From an uncultured Ruminococcus sp. (GTDB taxonomy: Bacteria > Bacillota > Clostridia > Oscillospirales > Acutalibacteraceae): a stretch of 64,000 bases of DNA. The notes under the pieces are model-generated. The model did not search any database, was not told the origin of the DNA, and worked only from the letters and a program-made list of their open reading frames with translations. Location of the stretch: NCBI GenBank assembly GCA_902802795.1, contig CADCNI010000007.1, positions 62,001 to 126,000 of the forward strand. Direction: 5' to 3'. Positions 53,511 to 62,227 of the stretch are shown here, one piece after another; position 1 is the stretch's first letter, and every line of letters begins with the position of its first letter. The position numbers and the translations under genes are program-made.

Positions 53511-55100
53511 TTATACTTCCGGCGTATATTCTTTGGGCAGCGTGAAAAGAAAGGCAACGCCCTCGTCGGTGTTTTCCGCCCGATAGGAACCGGAATGCAT
53601 ATGCAGAATGGAGCTGACGATTTTCAACCCCAGTCCCGAGCCGCCGTATTTGCGGGTACGCGCCTTGTCCACCTTGTAAAAGCTCTCCCAGATGCGGTCA
53701 AGGCTTTCTTCGGGAATATGACTGCCCGAATTGAAAATCCTACAGGTAACCGCCGAGTCGTCGGAAGTCACTTCAATGGAAATTTTACCGCCGTCGGGCG
53801 TATGATGCTGGGCATTGGAAAGCAGGTTGTTGATCACTTCCTCGATACGCCCGTAATCGGCATGGATCACTGATTCGCCCTCGGCACGGAACGCGGTGGT
53901 AATGCCGTGTTCGGCAAAGATGTAGGACATGGTTTTCAACCGATCCTCCGCCAGTTCCGCCAGACTGAACTCCGTGATATCCAGATAAGTGCCCGATTCC
54001 AGCTCCGCGACATTGAGCAGCCGCGCCGCGAGATTATTCATCTTGACCGCCTCATCCGCGATGACACTGCAATAATAGTCTTTTTCCTCATTGTTGACAT
54101 TGAGCTGCAATCCCTCGCAATAGCCCATAATGATGGCAAGCGGCGTTTTCAGCTCGTGCGAGACATTGGAAATCAGCTCCCGGCGCATGATGTCGATCTT
54201 TTCCTTTTCCTCGATATCCTTCTTCAACTGCTCGTTGGCTACTTTCAGCTCGCTGATCTTGGTTTCCAGCTCGGCGGAAAGATGGTTGATGCTCTCCGCG
54301 AGCTGTCCCAGCTCGTCCTTTGACTGAATATCCAGCTTGACAAATTCCATATTCGCCATGTGCTTGGTCGCGTCGTTGATTTTCAGAATCGGTTCGACAA
54401 AACGGGAACAGAGAAGCACCGACAGCAGACCGCTGGCGATCATGGCAACCACGCCGAGCATAAGCGCAAAGTCGTTGAACACCGAAACGGCGTCCTCAAT
54501 CGCGGAAAGCGGGGTGTTCATCAGCACATAATAATAGGCTGTGTCCCCGTCGCTGCCCACTGTCATGGGTACAACGGCATACAGGCTGAGATAATCCACC
54601 TGTGTTTTGGCGTTGCGCCGCTGTCCGATGATGGGTGAGGACAGGGAACCGTCCCCTTTGTAATCCTCCCCGATCAGTTCAAAAACACTGTTGAACCACT
54701 GGCGCGCTCCTGTCAGCCGGTTAAACCGGTTGACCAGAGGAATGCCCTCGCTCTGGCAGTAAAACAAATCAAGATTATCGTCGAGTATAATCAATTGCAG
54801 ATTTCCCGATTCCTCCATGGATTTGAGCTTCACGCTCAGCTCCTCCGAGGCATAGCCGTCCTCGTCGGTATCGAAAAAATCCATCGCCGCGATTTTCACC
54901 AGCGTGGCATTGAGCTTTTTCTCCTTCATGGAGCGGTAATACGGCTTGAGAAGGAGGGAATTGGTACAAAAAATGATAGCGAGAAACAGCAGAATCAGAC
55001 CGAAGGTAATCAGAAACAGCCGCGTTCTGATCGGAAGATGATTCGCCAGCGCGGCTTTCTTCTTGAAAAAGGCGCGCAAATACGCAATTCCCGCGTTCAA
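53511..55100 (-). CDS. Sensor histidine kinase
   Basis: The 529-residue membrane kinase has a first helix (about 27-50), an extracytoplasmic sensor region (about 55-205) and a second helix (about 207-230). These are followed by HAMP, a coiled coil (LKVANEQLKKDIEEKEK), the phospho-acceptor His in SNVSHELKTPLAII, and an ATPase domain (NLLSNAQHHTPDGG, GSGLGLKIV). It is directly adjacent to its response regulator gene. The signal is unknown. TTG start, with GGTGAGG before it overlapping the regulator's stop. Confidence 0.93.
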   Translation of the reverse strand: MNAGIAYLRAFFKKKAALANHLPIRTRLFLITFGLILLFLAIIFCTNSLLLKPYYRSMKEKKLNATLVKIAAMDFFDTDEDGYASEELSVKLKSMEESGNLQLIILDDNLDLFYCQSEGIPLVNRFNRLTGARQWFNSVFELIGEDYKGDGSLSSPIIGQRRNAKTQVDYLSLYAVVPMTVGSDGDTAYYYVLMNTPLSAIEDAVSVFNDFALMLGVVAMIASGLLSVLLCSRFVEPILKINDATKHMANMEFVKLDIQSKDELGQLAESINHLSAELETKISELKVANEQLKKDIEEKEKIDIMRRELISNVSHELKTPLAIIMGYCEGLQLNVNNEEKDYYCSVIADEAVKMNNLAARLLNVAELESGTYLDITEFSLAELAEDRLKTMSYIFAEHGITTAFRAEGESVIHADYGRIEEVINNLLSNAQHHTPDGGKISIEVTSDDSAVTCRIFNSGSHIPEESLDRIWESFYKVDKARTRKYGGSGLGLKIVSSILHMHSGSYRAENTDEGVAFLFTLPKEYTPEV

Positions 55101-55781
55101 CTACCTCACCTCAAGTCTGTAGCCCACGCCGCGGACGGTGACAATCATATTGCCCGATTCGCCCAGTTTGGAACGAAGCTGCTTGACATGGGTATCCACC
55201 GTGCGCAGATCACCGAAGTAATCGTAATTCCACACACCGTTGAGAATCTTTTCGCGCGAGAGCGCCACACCGCGATTTTCAAGAAAATACAGCAGCAGAT
55301 TGTATTCTTTGGGAGTCAGCTCAAGCGCCTGATCCTTGACATAGGCCACATGCGCCGCTTCGTCGATGCTGATATCGCCGCAGGTGCGCTTGGTATCGTT
55401 GACCTTGCCGCCGCGTTTGAGCAACGCCTCCACCCTCGCCACCAGCAGGCTGGGAGAAAAAGGCTTGGTAATGTAATCGTCCGCACCGAGACGGAAGCCG
55501 CCGAGCTGATCGTTCTCGGTACTTTTGGCGGTCAGCAGAATGACCGGCACGTTGTTCTGACGACGAATCTCGGAAAGCACCGACCATCCGTCAAGAACAG
55601 GCATCATGACGTCGAGTATCACCAAGTCAGGCAAAGGTTCGGTCGTGGCCAGACGCAGCGCTTCGCCGCCGTCGGCCGCCTCCAGAATGGAATACCCGCT
55701 GCGTGTGAGAAAATCACCCACCAGCTTTCTGATTCTGTCCTCATCGTCCGCCACCAAAATTCGCAAAGGATTGCTCATCAT
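55101..55781 (-). CDS. OmpR-family response regulator
   Basis: The roughly 226-residue regulator has a receiver domain (LRILVADDEDRIRKLV, phospho-Asp in LVILDVMMP, Lys in DDYITKPF) and a C-terminal OmpR winged helix (LTPKEYNLLLYFLENRG, VDTHVKQLRSKLG, VRGVGYRLE). ATG 55781 is preceded by GAGGTG; 19 more in-frame codons upstream lack a ribosome site. It is paired with the histidine kinase gene with no gap. Confidence 0.95.
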   Translation of the reverse strand: MMSNPLRILVADDEDRIRKLVGDFLTRSGYSILEAADGGEALRLATTEPLPDLVILDVMMPVLDGWSVLSEIRRQNNVPVILLTAKSTENDQLGGFRLGADDYITKPFSPSLLVARVEALLKRGGKVNDTKRTCGDISIDEAAHVAYVKDQALELTPKEYNLLLYFLENRGVALSREKILNGVWNYDYFGDLRTVDTHVKQLRSKLGESGNMIVTVRGVGYRLEVR

Positions 55782-55947
55782 AAAACACCTCAAATATGAA
55801 AAAGTATACAACGCGTCCATCACACTACAGGAAAGCAATATCCCTCACAAGCAGGAATGAACCCAAGTTATCATTATATTCTCATTATATATTTATACAA
55901 TGAAATGTATATCATAAATTCATGAATATTTTATAGTCTCTAAGTGA

Positions 55948-56550
55948 TTATTTGGTGATATCGGGTTTTATTGACAACAAAAATTTTTCGACACAGTTCG
56001 ACACGGCGAAAAGCGCCTCGGTTTCCTCCACCGTTTCATCGGTTCCCGCTATCATGGCGTGACAGACCAGCTCGCAATGGGTCACCGTAAAGATTCTGCG
56101 AAGCTGTTGTGCCGCCATTTCGCCGTCTTCCCGCGGGTTGCCTGCCGCCGTCAGAAACGCCACGGGGCGAAACTTTTCGATTGGCGGCTTTTTCCCCAGA
56201 AAAAAGCGCGCGTTATAGTACCGCTGCATACGGTCAACAATCACTTTGAGCGGAGCGGGAAAAGACAGATTGTAAATCGGCGAAGCGATCACAATGCCGT
56301 CCGCGTTTTCAAAATCGCGCCAGAAGTCCTCCATATCCCGATGGACGCAGCCCTCAAAGCGTCGGCAGGCGCGGCAGTCGGTGCAGGGAGCAAAGCCGCA
56401 GTCATAGGCGTCATAATGCCGGAATGCAAAAGAATGCTCCCCGGAAGAACGCAAGAGGGACTCCGTGAAGCATTGGAGCATCCGGGCGGAGGTTCCGTCT
56501 TTGCGGGGGCCTCCGCTGATTGTCATGATGATGGTTTCCGTTTTTTCCAT
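55948..56550 (-). CDS. NAD(P)H-dependent FMN reductase/flavodoxin-like protein
   Basis: The 200-residue product has a flavodoxin fold. The first strand is TIIMTISGGPRKDGTSARML, the cysteines in CGFAPCTDCRACRRFEGC suggest an iron-sulfur flavoprotein, and GIVIASPIYNLSFPAPLKVIVDRMQR is the flavin-binding signature of the FMN_red family. It should transfer electrons from NAD(P)H. It lies 12 bp after pyrB on the same strand. Confidence 0.85.
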   Translation of the reverse strand: MEKTETIIMTISGGPRKDGTSARMLQCFTESLLRSSGEHSFAFRHYDAYDCGFAPCTDCRACRRFEGCVHRDMEDFWRDFENADGIVIASPIYNLSFPAPLKVIVDRMQRYYNARFFLGKKPPIEKFRPVAFLTAAGNPREDGEMAAQQLRRIFTVTHCELVCHAMIAGTDETVEETEALFAVSNCVEKFLLSIKPDITK

Positions 56551-56562
56551 GGCCTGTTCGGA

Positions 56563-57654
56563 TTACTTGCTTTCCGCCGGCGCAAAATCGTCAGCGGCAT
56601 GGTCGCAATAGGCGCACACTTTTCCTTTCGGCGTGTCGGTGGTGAGAGGCGGCAGATAGTGTTCCAGCCGTGTGATGCACTTGGGATTGCGGCAGACAAA
56701 GCCGGGCGTAGGCGCAGGCTTTTCGGGTGTCTGATGTCCGTGGTCGGAGGTCAGGCGGATAATGAGCGCCATTCTGCCGTACATGCCGTAAAGGGTCTGC
56801 TGAAAATAATGCGCCCTGGGGTCGTCGTCCACCTCATAGGAGATTTCGTCCACACGCGGCAGGGGATGCAGCACACAGAGATCCGGCTTGCCAAGCGCCA
56901 TTTTCTTTCCGTCCAGCACATAAATGCCCTTTTCTTTCAGATATTCCTCATCCGAGGGGAACCGTTCGCGCTGAATGCGGGTCATATAGAGCACATCAAG
57001 ATAGGGCATGGCTTCTTCGATGGTGCGCACCTCGGAATATTCGCAGCCGCAGGAAGTGACATATTCCTTGATGTAGTCCGGCATGGCCAGCTTTTCACTC
57101 GAAATAAAGACAAAGGAATTGCCGCCGTATCGGCTCATGCTCTTGCAGAGGGAGTGAACCGTCCGGCCGTTGGCAAGGTCGCCGCACATACCGATCACAA
57201 GGCGGTCGGTGCGTCCCACCACATTGCGCAGCGTCACGATGTCGGTGAGGGTCTGGGTCGGATGGAGATGCCCGCCGTCTCCCGCGTTGATGACCGGCAC
57301 ACTGGAATAGAGCGACGCGGCCATCGCCGCACCCTCCACGGGATGACGGATGGTGAGAATATCCGTGTAGCCGCTGAGCACCGTAGCGGTGTCTTTCAGG
57401 CTCTCCCCCTTGGCGACGGATGTGGCGTTGGGATTGTCAAAGCCGATGATCTTACCGCCAAGACGCAGCATGGCTGATTGAAAGGACATCTGGGTGCGGG
57501 TGGACGGCTCATAAAACAGTGTCGCCATCAGCTTGTCCCGGCAAGCGCTGCTGTAATGGGTGGGGTGACGGCTGATGCGGCACGCCATATCCACAATATC
57601 ATCCAGTTCCTCAAGGGAAAGCTGGTTCAGGTCAATCAGATTTCTCACAGACAT
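56563..57654 (-). CDS. pyrB: Aspartate carbamoyltransferase with a PyrI-like zinc tail
   Basis: The roughly 363-residue product has the catalytic ATCase part (about 1-305): carbamoyl-phosphate loop FYEPSTRTQMSF, HPTQTLTDI, and LCVLHPLPRVDEI near the end. It is then extended by about 55 residues carrying CRNPKCITRLEHYLP and CAYCDH, a four-cysteine motif like the zinc domain of the regulatory chain PyrI. It makes carbamoyl-aspartate for pyrimidines. ATG 57654 follows AGAGAGG at 9 nt. The tail may bring together catalytic subunits without a separate PyrI gene; no nucleotide-binding domain is present. Confidence 0.93.
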   Translation of the reverse strand: MSVRNLIDLNQLSLEELDDIVDMACRISRHPTHYSSACRDKLMATLFYEPSTRTQMSFQSAMLRLGGKIIGFDNPNATSVAKGESLKDTATVLSGYTDILTIRHPVEGAAMAASLYSSVPVINAGDGGHLHPTQTLTDIVTLRNVVGRTDRLVIGMCGDLANGRTVHSLCKSMSRYGGNSFVFISSEKLAMPDYIKEYVTSCGCEYSEVRTIEEAMPYLDVLYMTRIQRERFPSDEEYLKEKGIYVLDGKKMALGKPDLCVLHPLPRVDEISYEVDDDPRAHYFQQTLYGMYGRMALIIRLTSDHGHQTPEKPAPTPGFVCRNPKCITRLEHYLPPLTTDTPKGKVCAYCDHAADDFAPAESK

Positions 57655-57710
57655 TGGCAAAAACCTCTCTCGCAAAAGCGGCGCGTGGAAAAGACGCGCG
57701 TTTTCTTTTC

Positions 57711-57739
57711 ATTATAGCACCGACGGAGCGTTATCGCAA
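57711..57739 (-). promoter_or_regulatory. Promoter for pyrB
   Basis: On the minus strand TTGCGA (57734-57739), 17 bp, TATAAT (57711-57716), about 57 bp before the start codon. The short GC-rich leader has no obvious PyrR attenuator. Confidence 0.75.
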
Positions 57740-57780
57740 CCATTTTTTTCTGCTTTCTTCTATTGTTTGAAATTCGGATG

Positions 57781-57808
57781 TTGCATTCAGTTGATTTTGT
57801 GATATAAT
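57781..57808 (+). promoter_or_regulatory. Promoter for the M16C peptidase gene
   Basis: TTGCAT (57781-57786), 16-bp spacer, TATAAT (57803-57808), 37 bp before the start. Confidence 0.72.
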
Positions 57809-57844
57809 AGATATGAAACCATTGAAATGATAAAGGAGTCTGTC

Positions 57845-60736
57845 ATGAAGCACTATACATTATCGCAGAGCCGCTATATCCGCGATCTCAAATGCGAGGT
57901 AAAGCTTTACCTCCACGACAAAACGGGTGCGCACATCGTTGTCATGCCGACTGACGATACCAACCGCGCCATCAGCATCGCGTTTTCCACGCCTGCTGAG
58001 AACGACAAGGGCATTCCGCATATCATCGAGCACTCCGTCCTGTGCGGTTCCCAAAAATATCCCCTCAAAGATCCCTTTGTGCAGCTCATGAAAGGGTCAA
58101 TGTATTCGTTCCTCAACGCCATGACCTACGCTGATTTCACGGTTTATCCGGTTTCCAGCACCAACGAGAAGGATTTCCGCAACCTGATGGACGTCTACCT
58201 CGACGCAGCATTCCATCCCCTCATGCCCGAAAAGAAAGAAGTCTTTTTGCAGGAGGGACGGCATTTTGAACTGGACGATGACGAAGCCTCGGTAGTGGGC
58301 TTCAACGGCGTGGTATTTAACGAAATGCGCGGCATGGAAGGCTCGGCGGATTTCCTCATGGAAGACGCGGTTTCCTCGGCGCTCTTCCCCGGTTCCCCCT
58401 ATGCCTGTGAATCAGGCGGTTTGCCCCTCGCCATTGCCGATCTGAGTTATGAAGAACTGACCGACTTCTATCACAGGCATTACAACGCCTCCAACTGCTA
58501 CATCTTCCTCTATGGCAAGATCGACGAGGAGGAAACGCTGGATTATATTTCCACCGAATATCTTGACAAATACGACCGAACGGAAGCTTATCATGTGGCT
58601 CCCATCACAACGGATTGCGTCCGGGAAGCTGCCGCCCCTTATCCGGCGGACGACGGCAAACTGGAAAACGGCTGGTATTTCTCATGGAATTTCGCGGTGC
58701 ATATCGACCACACGCCGCTCAACTACCTGACGCTCCGCGTGCTCGACCGCGTGCTCTGTTCCTCGCAGGGCGCTTACCTGAAAAACGCCATTCAGAAAGC
58801 GGGCATCGGTGAGGATTTCTATTCCACTGTAGACGAGATCATCAAATGCCCCACCTTCGGTTTTGTCAGTGCGGGCTGCCGCGAGAGCGACAAGGAAGCC
58901 TTTACCCGTACCATCATAGACACACTGCGGGAAGTCGCGGAAAATGGCATCGACAAGGAACGCCTGCTGTCCGCCATCCGTATGCTGGAATTCAACGAAA
59001 AGGAGGACGCGGACACCTGGAAGACAAAGGGCATTTCCTTTGCCATCCAGATGCTGCCCAAGCTGCTTTACGGCGAGGACGACCCGCTGGAGCTGCTGGA
59101 ATTTTTCGACGGCATCGACAAGCTCAAGGAACTCGCGCCTACCGATTATTTTGAAAATTTCATCAAGGAACATTTCCTCAATAACCCGCATCAAACGCTT
59201 GTCACGATGTATCCCGACACGGAATTCACCGTGCGGGAGGACAAATTGCTGAGCGAAAAATGCCGCGTCAACGCCGCTAAGGAAGACTTTGCTGATCTGG
59301 TGAGCGACTGGCGGCTGCTCAACGCCTATCGCGGCTCGGAGGACGACGCGGAAACCGCTGAGAAAATCCCGATTCTCACCCGTGAGGATCTCTCGCCCGA
59401 AACCGATGATCAGGACTCCGTGCATGTGCCGATCAGCGGCGGCGAGCTTCTTTGGCAGAACCGCCAGACCAATTCCATCGCTTACCTCGACTGGTACTTT
59501 GATCTGCGCACACTCGACAAAGCGCTGCTGCCCTATTACCGCATTTTCACCGAGCTTTTCGGCGCGATGGACACCAAATCCCACGGCTACGCGGAGTTTT
59601 CCGACATGATCGACAGCTACACCGGCGGCATCAGCCATTTGCTCAGCACCCCTAACGCTGAGCCGAGCGGTGGCGAGATGGTGCCTTATATGGACTGGCA
59701 CTGCCGCTTCCTTTATGAGAACGCCGAAAAAGCCTTTGAGATTAATCGCGAAATGCTGCTGGAAACGGATTTTTCCGATACCAACCGCATGCGTGACATG
59801 CTGCTCCAGCTTCGTGTAGGTTATGAGCGCGATTTTCTGGATGCATCTCATATCGCCGCACGCGGCATCGGACTGAGCGCATGGATGTCAGAATATGCAT
59901 GGGGTGATTATCTGCAAGGCTATTCTTTCTTTACCTTCCTGCGCGAACTGCTCGATCATTTTGAAGAACGCAAGCAAGAGCTTGTCGCCGCCATGGAAAG
60001 CCTCCGGGCCAGCCTCTTACGCCGCGCGAGCTGGAAATTCAGCTATGTGGGTGACGAAAGTTTTCTTGATAAAGCCAAAGAAATGACGGAGAATTTTGCT
60101 GCGCTGCTCGACAGAACCGACCTGCCCGCCGACAAAGCGGATGTACCGCTCAAGGCCAAAAGCCGCGCCGCCTATTGCTCTCCCTCACAGGTGCAGTATG
60201 CCGCTCTCTGCGGCATGATGCCGCGTGAAACCCGGAACATGCGTGGTACCTTTGCGGTACTGGAACATCTGCTCAACACCGACTATCTCTGGCAGAATGT
60301 GCGTGTGCTGGGCGGCGCCTACGGCGTAAGCGTTGCTTTCGGTCGCACCGGCTCGGCAGTCATGGTATCCTACCGCGACCCCAACCTCGACGAGACCTAC
60401 AACGTCTACCGCCGCGTCATCGACTATATTCTGTCGCTTGATATGACCGAGAGAGATTTTCGTCAATATGTCATCGGCGCCCTCAACAAGCTCGACAGAC
60501 CGCACCCCGCCTATGTCAAGGGATTGGGACAGATTCAGCGGGAACTGTGTGGCGTAACGAAAGCGGATTCCGCGCTGCTCAGACAGCAGATCATCAACGC
60601 CTCTTTAGACGACATCAAAGCACTGGTTCCTTATCTGGAAGCATGGCTGAACACCGCCGTAGAAACCGTCATCGGCAGCGAACAGAAAATCAAAGCGTCA
60701 GCGGTCGCTTTTGACAACGTCACTAATCTGCTGTAA
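57845..60736 (+). CDS. M16C-family metalloprotease (presequence-protease-like)
   Basis: The roughly 963-residue product has two halves. The zinc motif H-x-x-E-H is in IPHIIEHSVLCGSQKYPLKDPF (about 65-86), with a downstream Glu in FNEMRGMEG. A second M16-like half lies around 560-960. This is the PreP/Cym1-type layout of peptidases digesting short peptides in a closed chamber, probably in the cytosol since no signal peptide is seen. ATG 57845 follows AAGGAG at 7 nt; the earlier frame start is less likely. Confidence 0.92.
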   Translation: MKHYTLSQSRYIRDLKCEVKLYLHDKTGAHIVVMPTDDTNRAISIAFSTPAENDKGIPHIIEHSVLCGSQKYPLKDPFVQLMKGSMYSFLNAMTYADFTVYPVSSTNEKDFRNLMDVYLDAAFHPLMPEKKEVFLQEGRHFELDDDEASVVGFNGVVFNEMRGMEGSADFLMEDAVSSALFPGSPYACESGGLPLAIADLSYEELTDFYHRHYNASNCYIFLYGKIDEEETLDYISTEYLDKYDRTEAYHVAPITTDCVREAAAPYPADDGKLENGWYFSWNFAVHIDHTPLNYLTLRVLDRVLCSSQGAYLKNAIQKAGIGEDFYSTVDEIIKCPTFGFVSAGCRESDKEAFTRTIIDTLREVAENGIDKERLLSAIRMLEFNEKEDADTWKTKGISFAIQMLPKLLYGEDDPLELLEFFDGIDKLKELAPTDYFENFIKEHFLNNPHQTLVTMYPDTEFTVREDKLLSEKCRVNAAKEDFADLVSDWRLLNAYRGSEDDAETAEKIPILTREDLSPETDDQDSVHVPISGGELLWQNRQTNSIAYLDWYFDLRTLDKALLPYYRIFTELFGAMDTKSHGYAEFSDMIDSYTGGISHLLSTPNAEPSGGEMVPYMDWHCRFLYENAEKAFEINREMLLETDFSDTNRMRDMLLQLRVGYERDFLDASHIAARGIGLSAWMSEYAWGDYLQGYSFFTFLRELLDHFEERKQELVAAMESLRASLLRRASWKFSYVGDESFLDKAKEMTENFAALLDRTDLPADKADVPLKAKSRAAYCSPSQVQYAALCGMMPRETRNMRGTFAVLEHLLNTDYLWQNVRVLGGAYGVSVAFGRTGSAVMVSYRDPNLDETYNVYRRVIDYILSLDMTERDFRQYVIGALNKLDRPHPAYVKGLGQIQRELCGVTKADSALLRQQIINASLDDIKALVPYLEAWLNTAVETVIGSEQKIKASAVAFDNVTNLL

Positions 60737-60775
60737 TGCTGTCATCTGTATTCATCAAAGAAGGAGCCTGATTGT

Positions 60776-60979
60776 ATGGCAAAAATTCGTCTGAATGACA
60801 ACAAAGATATTGTGGATTCCATCAAAAAGGGATTGCAGGCAAAAGGGGGCTATTGTCCTTGTCGGCTGGAAAAAACCGAGGACACCAAATGCATGTGCAA
60901 GGAATTCCGCGACCAGATCGCAGACCCTGACTTCGAGGGATATTGCCACTGCATGCTCTATTACAAGGAGAAGGACTGA
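60776..60979 (+). CDS. Small ferredoxin-thioredoxin-reductase catalytic-domain protein
   Basis: The 67-residue product has GGYCPCRLEKTEDTKCMCKEF and EGYCHCMLYY. The spacing of CPC, CxC and CHC matches the FtrB catalytic subunit, in which four cysteines bind a 4Fe-4S cluster and two form the redox disulfide. It is shorter than plant FtrB. It lies 39 bp after the peptidase gene and may be co-transcribed. It likely passes electrons from ferredoxin to a disulfide. Confidence 0.82.
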   Translation: MAKIRLNDNKDIVDSIKKGLQAKGGYCPCRLEKTEDTKCMCKEFRDQIADPDFEGYCHCMLYYKEKD

Positions 60980-61030
60980 ACGCCTTTCTGCGTGATTTGT
61001 TATAATTCTCTTTGATAAACGACACCAAAC

Positions 61031-61082
61031 AAAAACCTCCGGGAAGTATGACGCAAAGTCACCACTCCCCGGAGGTTTTTTG
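61031..61082 (+). terminator. Intrinsic terminator
   Basis: AAAACCTCCGGG (61032-61043) pairs with CCCGGAGGTTTT (61068-61079), with T- and A-rich flanks in both directions. It separates the peptidase unit from the convergent Rpn-type gene. Confidence 0.85.
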
Positions 61083-61222
61083 GTTGTGAAATGCCATTTT
61101 GATTCTATGCGCGCAATCCGGCCAGCGTCTCAAATTCGGAGACGGACACATTAGCTCTTTCGGCAGCCTGTGCTACAGTCAGAATTCCATCCCGTACCAG
61201 CCCGGCCAGAGTGCTAAGGAAC

Positions 61223-61311
61223 TATGCAGAATTTAATCAGTCATTTTCTGCTTAAAAATACAGTATGCTTGCGTGTTTCAGAAAGTGAAATGTATCAATT
61301 ATTTCTGCATA
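61223..61311. mobile_element. MITE-D (89 bp)
   Basis: The ends TATGCAGAATTTAATCA and, inverted, TATGCAGAAATAATTGA are imperfect repeats that extend inward with TTTTCTG-like arms. TA is present on both sides, fitting IS630-type insertion. It separates the last part of the Rpn-type gene from its body. Confidence 0.65.
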
Positions 61312-61904
61312 TTGTACTGACTTCTCAGATATTCCTCATCAAATAATTCAGACATCATATCAACAGCCTCCTTTGAGTGATCTTTCAGATAAAATGTCAA
61401 ATAACCTTTTTCTACGCAGATTCTGATCGTTTCCCTGACGCATTCGAGCTTGTTGTCATAGATCTTGCGCTGCTCGTCAAACACCCTGCAAAATCCGATA
61501 TACTGCCCGCAGAGGGTTTCATCAATCCGATCCAGCACCTTTACCCTGACATCCACCGGCGAATGCCCGTCAAAAAAGATTTCGCTCAGCGATATCTCAT
61601 CGGGAACCTTCTTATCACCGCTGTAAACCAGATATAAATCCGGCTTGGGCAGCGTCACTCTGGACGTGCTGTGTTCGCTTTGCTGGGAGTCAAAAAGATA
61701 ACGGCGATATGTCTCGGCGAGATAGAACATCATGCGCAGCGGAATATTCGGATTCCAAAGGCTCTGCGCCTCCACCAGCACAATGAATTTGTCTTTCACA
61801 AAGAATCCCAGATCGTTGTACTGGGTATTGACCAATACCGACCGGATGGTTTTGACGTCAATATCCTCCACCGTTACATCCGTATCTTCCGGGTGCAATC
61901 CTTA

Positions 61905-61995
61905 GGGATACGCTGATTAAAGGCTCTGCCGTCAATTCCGCACCGCGAGGATGCGTCTTTGAGCGGTGCGAGAATTGACTTAATCAGCGTTTCCC
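61905..61995. mobile_element. MITE-C (91 bp)
   Basis: The terminal inverted repeats GGGATACGCTGATTAA and TTAATCAGCGTTTCCC differ at one base. The interior has GTCAATTCCGCACCGC facing GCGGTGCGAGAATTGAC, so almost the whole element folds into one hairpin. Coding sequence of the Rpn-type gene continues on both sides. No clear target duplication is seen. Confidence 0.78.
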
Positions 61996-62227
61996 GAGTA
62001 AAGCTGCAACACGTAATTTACATCGGTAAATAAGCTGACAAAAACGCTGTCTTTGGACTGCCGTTTCGCTGTCTCCTGTGCCATAGGAATCCTCTCCCTT
62101 CTTTATACGCCCCCATCGACGCTCTCCCCAATTGAATTATACCATATTTTTATGTCATTTGCAATATGCCGCAAAAAATCCCGTGTAAAAAATGCGCAAA
62201 TGCCTCTCAGAAAAACATCCGTCAGGA

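Larger units (their letters stand above)
61105..62084 (-). pseudogene. Rpn-family PD-(D/E)XK nuclease gene interrupted by two MITEs
   Basis: The gene would start at ATG 62084 (GAGAGG before it) with MAQETAKRQSKDSVFVSLFTD, broken by MITE-C at 61905-61995. It continues as a 198-residue open part (61299-61898): LHPEDTDVTVEDID, VLVEAQSLWNPNIPLRMMFY with the catalytic Glu-x-Gln, and LPKPDLYLVYSGD. MITE-D (61223-61311) then separates a C-terminal piece, LAGLVRDGILTVAQAAERAN, ending at 61105. Rpn proteins are recombination-promoting nucleases. The central piece is annotated by its frame as a complete ORF only because a TTG can serve as start. Confidence 0.8.
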
